Source: JAXDLH01 sp034666705
GTDB lineage: Bacteria; Chloroflexota; UBA6077; SHYK01
NCBI GenBank assembly: GCA_034666705.1
Contig: JAXDLH010000470.1
Coordinates: 1 to 6,553, forward strand
DNA: 6,553 bases
Direction: 5' to 3'
In this document: positions 1 through 5,373 of the stretch, piece after piece
Layout: each line of letters opens with the position of its first letter
How positions within the stretch are numbered: position 1 is the stretch's first letter
Translations under genes and position numbers: made by a program
Notes under the pieces: generated by a model
The model's database searches: none
The model's input: only the letters and a program-made list of their open reading frames with translations
Told to the model about the DNA's origin: nothing

Positions 1-831
1 GAGCTTGCCAGCCTCGAGCTGCACCAAACCATCGTCCTCTTCTTCGTAGTCGATCATGGTCGGGCGGATTCCGACGTCGAACATCTCGAGCGACGCGTCC
101 AGGCCAGCTTCGAATGGGGTAAAGACGTAGCCGACGATCGAGCGCTTCTCCGGGATCACAAAGAGGCGAAGATCGACGCGCGTAATGAGACCGAGGACGC
201 CCTCCGCACCAATGAAGAGATGCCGCAATTGCGGCCCGGTCGAGGACTTCGGCACGGGCCGCGTGCGCAGCACTTCACCGGTGCCGAGCACCACCTCCAA
301 CCCCAGGACCTGGTCGCCCATCGCGCCATACTTTCCCGCCAGGTAGCCCACCCCATTCGTCGACGTCGCGCCTCCGACACTAGCGATCGATTTGCTCCAC
401 GGATCGTGACCACAGAACAGTCCGTGCGGCTCGGCGGCCGCGTCCAGGTCGCCCAGAACCACGCCGGGCTGCACGCTCGCCATCCGGTCCGTACGGCTGA
501 TGTGGAAGATCTGCTGCATGGCGCCGAGATCAAGGAGGATGGCGCCCTCAACCGGTGCCGCCCCGGCGTGAACGCCCGTGCCGGCACCGTGGGGTACAAT
601 CGGCGTGCCGCTCTCCCGCGCCACCCGGACCACGGCGACGACGTCTTCGGTCGTGCGGGGACGGACCGCGACCATAGCGGGCGACGGTAGACGAGGCAGT
701 GGGATTTTGGCGATCGGCTCGCCCCAGGCGATGCCGTGATAACCGGCGAGCGTCGCCGGGTCGCTCACGACTTGCGCGGAGCCGACCGCACGCTCGAGCG
801 CCACTGTCACTCGATCCGCAGTCTCGGTCAT
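1..831 (-). CDS. FAD-linked oxidase, GlcD/alkylglycerone-phosphate-synthase-like (3' end outside window)
   Basis: N-terminal 277 residues of a flavoprotein of the FAD_binding_4 (PCMH/VAO) superfamily; the C-terminal substrate-cap domain is cut off by the left edge. Family members oxidise 2-hydroxy acids such as glycolate or D-lactate with FAD, usually in the cytoplasm or at the inner membrane face. Visible FAD-domain landmarks are VAVRPRTTEDVVAVVR (about 54-69), the pyrophosphate-binding loop PIVPHGAGTGVHAGAAP (77-93), GHDPWSKSIASVGGATSTNG (141-160), YGAMGDQVLGLEVVLGTGEV (168-187) and IGAEGVLGLIT (207-217). The GHxPxS...GG segment looks more like alkylglycerone-phosphate synthase than classical GlcD, which has PPDPSS there, so the substrate is uncertain. 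ATG at 831 is chosen because GGAG lies 7 nt upstream (839-842). It diverges from the gene at 916. No iron-sulfur or glcE/glcF partner is visible, but the downstream side is off the window. Confidence 0.9.
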   Translation of the reverse strand, partial: MTETADRVTVALERAVGSAQVVSDPATLAGYHGIAWGEPIAKIPLPRLPSPAMVAVRPRTTEDVVAVVRVARESGTPIVPHGAGTGVHAGAAPVEGAILLDLGAMQQIFHISRTDRMASVQPGVVLGDLDAAAEPHGLFCGHDPWSKSIASVGGATSTNGVGYLAGKYGAMGDQVLGLEVVLGTGEVLRTRPVPKSSTGPQLRHLFIGAEGVLGLITRVDLRLFVIPEKRSIVGYVFTPFEAGLDASLEMFDVGIRPTMIDYEEEDDGLVQLEAGKL

Positions 832-846
832 CGCAGCGCTCCATAT

Positions 847-867
847 AAAAAAGGCGCTCCTCGCGCC
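847..867 (-). other. Stem-loop followed by U6 in the oxidase leader
   Basis: On the minus strand GGCGC (867-863), loop GAGGA (862-858) and GCGCC (857-853) form a perfect five-pair all-GC stem, immediately followed by six T (852-847). The ATG of the oxidase begins 16 nt further on. By shape it is an intrinsic terminator. Its place, directly at the predicted transcription start of the oxidase, makes a 5'-terminal mRNA stem-loop equally plausible, because a 15-nt hairpin at the very start of a transcript is too early for normal termination. It could also stop antisense transcripts arriving from the recN operon. The structure is seen in the sequence; its function is inferred. Confidence 0.45.
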
Positions 868-873
868 CGCAAA

Positions 874-882
874 ATTCTAGCA
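874..882 (-). promoter_or_regulatory. Extended -10 promoter element for the FAD-linked oxidase
   Basis: The minus strand reads TGC-TAGAAT (882 to 874): one mismatch to TATAAT with the TGn extension. The predicted start of transcription is near 867, about 36 nt before the ATG at 831. No convincing -35 box is seen at the right distance, which is typical of extended -10 promoters. The prediction is from motif only. Confidence 0.35.
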
Positions 883-902
883 TGGCCCGCGGGTGGCCAC
901 GC

Positions 903-910
903 GGAGGAGG
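903..910 (+). promoter_or_regulatory. Strong Shine-Dalgarno that fixes the GTG start at 916
   Basis: GGAGGAGG at 903-910 lies 5 nt before GTG 916-918. It is the best ribosome-binding site in the window and is the reason for rejecting the much longer reading that begins at 736 and would overlap the divergent oxidase gene. A weak TATAAA (844-849) upstream could be the -10 of this gene, but no -35 is apparent. Confidence 0.75.
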
Positions 911-915
911 TCATC

Positions 916-1632
916 GTGACGAACGCGGACACCTACAACATCGACACGTACTATCGCGAGGTCCACGACGACGACCGGCGTTCGTTCCCGATCCTTTCCG
1001 TGCGCGCTGGAACCGCGGCCCCGGATTTCGCGCTGCCATCGATCGACGGCGGGACCATCGCCCTCAACGATCTGCTTGCGAAGGGGCACGTCGTCCTGAT
1101 CATCGGCTCCTTTACCGCGCCGCCCGTCCTGGCTCAGCTTCCGGCGCTGGAGACGCTGTCCCGCACCTATGGCGGCCGAGGCTTCTCGTTCCTGTTTGTG
1201 TACACCCGCGAGATCCACCCGGGCGAGGTCTTCCCGCCACACCGCACGATGGAGCAGAAGCTGGAGCAAGCCCGGCGCATGCGGGACCACGCACGCATCA
1301 CTTTCCCTATCGTCGCGGACGACCTCGCCGGTACCACGCACCGCGCCTATGGAAATCTGCCGAGCTTTACCTACGTCATCCACAAGGCTGGAAACGTGAT
1401 CTACCGGAGCTCGTGGACGCAGGCTGAGCGGATTCGGGACGTGCTGGATAACGTGCTGCTGCAGGAGCAAGCGGAGGCAGAAGGCAAGGGCGGCCGGCTG
1501 GCATTCAGCGAGTGGGTGAGCTTCATGCCGCAGGAATCACGTGAAGTGTGGGACCTGCTCGACGTTGCAGGTCCGAAGGCGCGCGCAGACTATGAGCGCG
1601 AGCTGCCCAAGCGCCCGCGCGTCAGCTTCTAG
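916..1632 (+). CDS. Deiodinase/AhpC-TSA-like thioredoxin-fold protein lacking the catalytic cysteine
   Basis: A 238-residue protein with a thioredoxin-like fold of the iodothyronine deiodinase/peroxiredoxin-like type. AGTAAPDFALPSIDGG (31-46) is the usual peroxiredoxin/TlpA entry segment, followed by VVLIIGSFTAPPVLAQLPAL (59-78) and FLFVYTREIHPGE (92-104). The last two match the vertebrate deiodinase pattern GSxTUPP...QLPAF...VYxxEAHP. The probable cis-proline is P149 in NLPSFTYVI. At the place of the catalytic Sec/Cys stands Ala68 (GCG, 1117-1119), and the protein has no cysteine anywhere, so classical thiol or selenol chemistry is impossible. No signal peptide or membrane segment is seen, so it is probably cytoplasmic. 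Residues beyond about 185 are a charged C-terminal extension I do not recognise. It stands alone, divergent from the oxidase and convergent with recN. The fold is fairly sure; the function is unknown. Confidence 0.85.
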   Translation: MTNADTYNIDTYYREVHDDDRRSFPILSVRAGTAAPDFALPSIDGGTIALNDLLAKGHVVLIIGSFTAPPVLAQLPALETLSRTYGGRGFSFLFVYTREIHPGEVFPPHRTMEQKLEQARRMRDHARITFPIVADDLAGTTHRAYGNLPSFTYVIHKAGNVIYRSSWTQAERIRDVLDNVLLQEQAEAEGKGGRLAFSEWVSFMPQESREVWDLLDVAGPKARADYERELPKRPRVSF

Positions 1633-1690
1633 CCGCTGGGCTGCCCCGCCTTCTCCACGGTCGCGTATCGATCGATCAGGTTTCGATCCC

Positions 1691-1745
1691 GTCCAACGTG
1701 GGCCTGTCCAACGTGGGCCTGTCCAACGTGGGCCTGTCGAACGAG
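1691..1745. repeat. Tandem repeat of a 15-bp unit, three perfect copies plus a degenerate partial fourth
   Basis: The unit GTCCAACGTGGGCCT occurs at 1691-1705, 1706-1720 and 1721-1735 without a mismatch, followed by GTCGAACGAG (1736-1745) as a decayed partial copy. It fills much of the 135-bp gap between the converging ends of the deiodinase-like gene (1632) and recN (1768). Perfect identity suggests recent expansion by slippage, so copy number may vary between strains. Apart from a loose 6-bp inverted repeat (1670-1675/1683-1688) with no T-tract, no terminator is visible in this gap. Confidence 0.9.
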
Positions 1746-1767
1746 ACACGGGGTTCACGCGCGAATT

Positions 1768-3534
1768 TCAGCTGACTTGGGCCTCTTTCCATTCGGCCGC
1801 GCTCTGGAGAATCTCCTCGGCGCTGCGCTGCGCTGCGGGCCCGGCTTGCGCGCCGGCGAGCATCAACGCCAGCTCGGCGATTCGGGCATCGCCAACCACC
1901 GGATCGACAGCGGTGGTCGTGCGGCCATCGCTGATACCCTTGCGCACCACGTAGTGCGCATCAGCGTACGCGGCCACCTGAGGCAGGTGCGTGATGCACA
2001 GCACCTGATGGCTCTGCGAGAGCCGCCATAGTTTCTCGCCGATCACGTGCCCCATTCGCCCACCGACCCCCTGATCGAGCTCGTCGAAGATCAGCACCGG
2101 GGTCGCGTCTGCACCGGCGAGCACTGACTTGAGCGCGAGCATGAAGCGAGCCAACTCGCCGCCGCTCGCGATGCGAGCGAGCGGTCGCGGGGGCTCACCT
2201 GCGTTCGGCGCAATGAGGAACTCGACCCGGTCGGCGCCCGTCTCGTCATAGGCTACTGGCGCCGGCTGGTTGGGCAGCGGCAAGCCGTCCAGGGCAGGCT
2301 GGTGGGTAAGCGCCACGGCGAAGCGCGCTCCCGCCATGCCCAGGTCGACGAGCTCGCGCTCGACCAATCCCTCGAGGTTCCGCGCAGCCGCCGCTCGACG
2401 CTCTGCCAACCGCACTGCGGCGTCGACGGCCGCGCGTACTGCCCGAACTTCATCCGTGCGCAGCTCCTCGAGCCGCTCATCGCGATGCGCAAAGTCATCG
2501 ACGCGGGCCGCCGCCTGGACCCGGTACGCACGGACGTCCGCCATGGTCGGCCCATACTTGCGCTTCAAGTCGCCGATCGCGAGCAGCCGCTCCTCCAGCG
2601 CGTCGAGCGTCGTCGGATCCTCCTCCACCGCGTCGCCATAACGGCGCAGGACGCGCGCGGCCTCTTCGGCGGCGTCGAGCGCCTCGACCAGTCGATCCGC
2701 GTCCACCTCGAGCGTCGGATCGAGCGCCCGAATCTCCTCCACCCGCTCGGCGACAACTCCCAGCAACTCGAGCGCCCCCTGACCCTCGTCTCCGCCTTGC
2801 AGTGCATCGTGGGCATCCGTCGCGAGCTGCCGCAGCCGCAGCGCGTTCTGAAGTCGCGACCGCCGCGCGGTGAGCTGCTGCTCTTCTTCCTCTTCTACTG
2901 CGGCGGCGTCGATCTCTTCGACCTCATGCCGCAGCAGTGCGATCTCACGCTCGACCTCACGTGAGCGTTCGGCGAGCCGCACGATTTCCGCCCGGAGCTC
3001 GTGCAGCGCCCGCGCTCGCTGCGCCATCTCGGCGCGCAGCTCGCCAACCTGGGCGAAGCGGTCGAGCAACGTGAGATGCTCCCGTACCCGCAGCAGCGAG
3101 AGGTGGGACGCCTGCGAATGGAGATCGACGAGCTGCTCCGCCAACTGCTGCATGCCGCTCACCGGCAATGCACGGCCGTTCACTCGCGAGACGCTCCGGC
3201 TCGGCGTGAGGTCGCGACTCAGGATCAGGGCCTCATCCTCCACGTCGCATCCGATCTCCTCGAGCGCGGCCGCCACCTCGCCGCTCGCCACGCCCAGGGC
3301 AAAGAGCGCTTCGACCGAAGCGCGGTCGGCGCCCGCCCGCAACCACACGGACTCTGTACGATCACCCAGGGCGGCCCCCAGCGCGTCGATGATGATCGAC
3401 TTGCCGGCGCCGGTCTCGCCGGTCAGCACGTTGAAGCCTGGCGCGAGCTCGATGCGAAGCCGGTCGATGATGGCGAAGTCCCGGATCGACAGCTCTGCCA
3501 GGTGCGTGTGCTGCAAATCCCGAGCGGCGGGCAT
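1768..3534 (-). CDS. recN: DNA repair protein RecN
   Basis: SMC-like ATPase of 588 residues (E. coli RecN is about 550) that acts early in recombinational repair of double-strand breaks, holding DNA ends and cooperating with RecA on the nucleoid. The N-terminal ABC half has LAELSIRDFAIIDRL (12-26), Walker A GETGAGKS (39-46) and a Q-loop region QLVDLHSQ (134-141). Two coiled-coil arms, about 160-240 and 340-395, are rich in Glu, Arg and Ala and flank the family segment LKRKYG (323-328). The C-terminal half has IAPNAGEP (441-448), the ABC signature SGGE (457-460), Walker B LIFDE with D484-E485, the D-loop GVGG and the switch histidine in CITH (H516). All ATPase residues are intact. ATG 3534 lies 4 nt after the nadK stop with only a weak GGA ahead, so translation is probably coupled. 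It is the last gene of the tlyA-nadK-recN operon. Confidence 0.97.
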   Translation of the reverse strand: MPAARDLQHTHLAELSIRDFAIIDRLRIELAPGFNVLTGETGAGKSIIIDALGAALGDRTESVWLRAGADRASVEALFALGVASGEVAAALEEIGCDVEDEALILSRDLTPSRSVSRVNGRALPVSGMQQLAEQLVDLHSQASHLSLLRVREHLTLLDRFAQVGELRAEMAQRARALHELRAEIVRLAERSREVEREIALLRHEVEEIDAAAVEEEEEQQLTARRSRLQNALRLRQLATDAHDALQGGDEGQGALELLGVVAERVEEIRALDPTLEVDADRLVEALDAAEEAARVLRRYGDAVEEDPTTLDALEERLLAIGDLKRKYGPTMADVRAYRVQAAARVDDFAHRDERLEELRTDEVRAVRAAVDAAVRLAERRAAAARNLEGLVERELVDLGMAGARFAVALTHQPALDGLPLPNQPAPVAYDETGADRVEFLIAPNAGEPPRPLARIASGGELARFMLALKSVLAGADATPVLIFDELDQGVGGRMGHVIGEKLWRLSQSHQVLCITHLPQVAAYADAHYVVRKGISDGRTTTAVDPVVGDARIAELALMLAGAQAGPAAQRSAEEILQSAAEWKEAQVS

Positions 3535-3538
3535 GGGG

Positions 3539-4426
3539 CTATTCCAGCTTGGCGAGGATGCGGCTGTAGTACTCGGCGCGCGTGCCGCGGCGCGCGAATG
3601 CCGCGGTCAGGTCGCTAAGTTGCGCCTCAACCGCCTGGCCATTGGTCAGCATGCGATCCATCTGGCCGTCGATCGTGACCACGGCGGGCTCGGACGTCCA
3701 CACGCGCATGCGCAGCGGCGAGTCTCCTGGCAACACCAGGCTGCGGAGCGCCGAGATGTGCGGGCAGATCGCCGTGACGGCGATCTCGTTCGAGCTGGGC
3801 GCGAGGATCGGGCCACCTGCGGCGAATGAGTACGCGGTGGATCCCGTCGCCGTCGCGACAATCAATCCATCGCAACGAAAGCTATGGAGCAAGTGCCCTT
3901 CAGACGTCAGATCGACGGTCACGGTGCGGAGCGACTGGCCACGACCTACGACGATATCGTTGAGAGCCACGAAGGCCTGGGGGTCTTGCGGCTCGACGAC
4001 CTGGTCGCCGCTGAGCTGACGCGGCCCACCTTCGTTTCCGTGAACGTAGTTGCCGTCGGCATCGACGATAACCGCCTGCAGCATGGTGCGCGTGTCGAGC
4101 CAGAAATCGCCGTCGAGGTATGGCTCGAGTGCTTCAGGCACCTGCACGGGCAACAGCTCCGCCAGAAATCCCAGTCGACCCATCTGCACGCCCACCACCG
4201 GCACGTTCAGGCCGGCGAGCCAGCGCGCGGTGCGCAGGATCGTCCCATCGCCTCCGAAGGTCACGACGAGCTTCAGGTCGGGGACGAGGTCATTCGTGCT
4301 CACGTTCCAGGAGGAGATGATGGCCGGGCGGAGGCCGCGGCGGGCCACGGCCGCGGCGCACGCCTCCGCGAGCGGCAAGGCGGCATCCACCATTGGCTGA
4401 TAGACCAGCGCGACGCTACCCGTCAT
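3539..4426 (-). CDS. nadK: NAD kinase (ATP/polyphosphate-dependent NAD+ kinase)
   Basis: Phosphorylates NAD+ to NADP+ in the cytoplasm; 295 residues, normal for the family. Diagnostic motifs are FGGDGT (57-62, with the GGDGT loop), GVQMGRLGFLAEL (79-91), the ND of VALNDIVVGRG (N156, D157; usually Asn-Glu), DGLIVATATGSTAYSFAAGGPI (two halves, 186-200 and 201-207; family consensus has TPTGSTAYS) and IDGQ (252-255). A stretch of about 20-25 residues at 124-148 is longer than the usual loop before the NE/ND motif. ATG 4426 is chosen over the longer in-frame reading because GGAG sits 7 nt upstream and MTGSVALVYQ is the expected first strand; the extension would overlap tlyA coding. The start overlaps the end of tlyA by 11 bp, and recN follows after 4 bp. 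Confidence 0.96.
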   Translation of the reverse strand: MTGSVALVYQPMVDAALPLAEACAAAVARRGLRPAIISSWNVSTNDLVPDLKLVVTFGGDGTILRTARWLAGLNVPVVGVQMGRLGFLAELLPVQVPEALEPYLDGDFWLDTRTMLQAVIVDADGNYVHGNEGGPRQLSGDQVVEPQDPQAFVALNDIVVGRGQSLRTVTVDLTSEGHLLHSFRCDGLIVATATGSTAYSFAAGGPILAPSSNEIAVTAICPHISALRSLVLPGDSPLRMRVWTSEPAVVTIDGQMDRMLTNGQAVEAQLSDLTAAFARRGTRAEYYSRILAKLE

Positions 4427-5276
4427 TCGACGGCTCCTCGTGCATTTCCGGTTGCTCGACCACGGTACTCGCGCGTCGTTCGTTCGGTGCCTCGCCAAGC
4501 ACAGCCTCGATAGCCGCAGCATCCACCGTTGAGTGGCCCAGCCCCAGTTGCAGCCAGGCCAGGAACTCGACATTCCCCGCCGGACCCCGCAGCGGCGAAG
4601 CCGTGAGGCCCCGCACGCGCAACCCGTCTGCGGTGGCCCACTCGACGAAGCCGTTGAGCACCTCACGGTGGACCACGGGATCGCGCACGACACCCCCTTT
4701 GCCAACCCGCCCGCGGCCAGCCTCGAACTGTGGCTTGATCAGTACCACCACGTCGGCGTCCGCCGCCGCGAACCGTCGCACCGCGGGCAATAGCATGCGG
4801 AGCGAGATAAACGACGCATCGATGACCACCAGACTGATCGCTTCGGGCAACATCTCGAGGTACCGAGCGTTGGTCCGCTCCATGACGACGACGCGCTCAT
4901 CGGTCCGAAGTCGCCAGTCCAGTTGACCGTACCCAACGTCGATCGCATAAACGCGTACGGCGCCCCGCTGCAACAGGCAATCGGTGAAACCCCCAGTCGA
5001 GGCGCCCACATCGGCGGTGATGCGGCCGGTCGGATCGATCCCAAACCGGTCCAGCCCGTGGGCGAGCTTCTCGCCGCCTCGGCTCACGAACGGCGGACCT
5101 GGATCGACCTGCAGGTCAACGCCCTCGGGGACCACCAGGCCAGGCTTGAGGTACGGGATCCCACGCAGCGCGACGTGCCCAGCCAGGATGAGCGCCCGGG
5201 CCTGCTGCCGGCTCGGCGCGAGGCCGCGGCGCACCACTAGCTCATCGAGACGCACACGTGACTCGCGGGGTGGCAT
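4416..5276 (-). CDS. tlyA: TlyA family 16S/23S rRNA (cytidine-2'-O)-methyltransferase
   Basis: SAM-dependent 2'-O-methyltransferase of rRNA. Studied TlyA proteins modify C1920 of 23S and, in the longer type, C1409 of 16S rRNA, and their loss gives capreomycin resistance in mycobacteria. The 286 residues comprise an S4 RNA-binding domain (about 8-62, VRLDELVVRRGLAPSRQQAR), the linker FVSRGGEKLAHGLDRFGI, and an FtsJ-type Rossmann domain with SAM motif DVGASTGGFTDCLLQRGA (89-106). The K-D-K-E tetrad proposed for M. tuberculosis TlyA maps to K70, D154 (VVIDASFIS), K181 (LIKPQFEAGRGR) and E237 (GNVEF). The last roughly 26 residues form an acidic, Glu-rich tail beyond the usual end. ATG 5276 is preferred: upstream codons would cross the promoter and the divergent gene. 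GTG at residue 8 is an alternative. There is no Shine-Dalgarno, which fits a leaderless message. First gene of the operon. Confidence 0.95.
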   Translation of the reverse strand: MPPRESRVRLDELVVRRGLAPSRQQARALILAGHVALRGIPYLKPGLVVPEGVDLQVDPGPPFVSRGGEKLAHGLDRFGIDPTGRITADVGASTGGFTDCLLQRGAVRVYAIDVGYGQLDWRLRTDERVVVMERTNARYLEMLPEAISLVVIDASFISLRMLLPAVRRFAAADADVVVLIKPQFEAGRGRVGKGGVVRDPVVHREVLNGFVEWATADGLRVRGLTASPLRGPAGNVEFLAWLQLGLGHSTVDAAAIEAVLGEAPNERRASTVVEQPEMHEEPSNDG

Positions 5277-5283
5277 TCTACGG

Positions 5284-5289
5284 AGTATA
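5284..5289 (-). promoter_or_regulatory. Putative -10 element of the tlyA-nadK-recN operon, giving a near-leaderless mRNA
   Basis: The minus strand reads TATACT (5289 to 5284), one mismatch to TATAAT, only 7 nt before the ATG at 5276. Standard spacing puts transcription start at about 5277, so the message would begin at or one base before the start codon. The lack of any Shine-Dalgarno before tlyA agrees. The -35 region (about 5307-5312) is not consensus-like. GCCGGT occurs twice, 13 bp apart, just upstream and touching the -10, and might be an operator; this is inference. Confidence 0.4.
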
Positions 5290-5320
5290 CCGGCATTGCG
5301 AACCGGCCCAGCCTCTCCCC

Positions 5321-5326
5321 TATAGT
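5321..5326 (+). promoter_or_regulatory. Putative -10 element for the UbiA-family gene
   Basis: TATAGT at 5321-5326 is one mismatch from TATAAT. A partial -35 (TTGCGA, 5296-5301) stands 19 bp upstream, slightly too far. The predicted start is near 5333, about 40 nt before the GTG at 5374. It is back to back with the tlyA promoter in the 97-bp divergent gap. Motif evidence only. Confidence 0.3.
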
Positions 5327-5360
5327 TCATTTTGCGCACCTCGGCGTGCAGCGTGCGGGC

Positions 5361-5365
5361 AGGAG
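5361..5365 (+). promoter_or_regulatory. Shine-Dalgarno that decides the GTG start at 5374
   Basis: AGGAG at 5361-5365 is 8 nt ahead of GTG 5374-5376. It makes this start more credible than the in-frame TTG at 5332, which has no ribosome-binding site and would coincide with the predicted transcription start. Confidence 0.65.
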
Positions 5366-5373
5366 TAAGCATC

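Noticed and set aside
220..690. Plus-strand open frame opposite the FAD-linked oxidase, and similar long antisense frames opposite recN, nadK and tlyA
   Set aside because: Arg/Ser/Pro-rich translations with no family motif, the usual shadows of GC-rich coding DNA.
736..915. N-terminal extension of the deiodinase-like gene starting at 736
   Set aside because: It would overlap the divergent oxidase start, gives an Arg-rich peptide unlike the family, and lacks a ribosome-binding site. GGAGGAGG 5 nt before GTG 916 is decisive.
1670..1688. Inverted repeat GATCGA/TCGATC as a terminator between the convergent genes
   Set aside because: Only six pairs, a seven-base loop and no T-tract on either strand.
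1537..1758. Small minus-strand gene encoding WTGPR repeats downstream of recN
   Set aside because: Most of its length is antisense to the deiodinase-like gene or is the 15-bp repeat itself, with no ribosome-binding site. It is kept only as an observation about the repeat frame.
4427..4705. Extended NAD kinase of 388 residues starting at 4705
   Set aside because: The extra 93 residues are tlyA read in another frame. NadK family length and the GGAG before ATG 4426 support the short form.
5332..5373. TTG start at 5332 for the UbiA-family gene
   Set aside because: No Shine-Dalgarno, and it lies at the predicted transcription start. GTG 5374 has AGGAG at a good distance.
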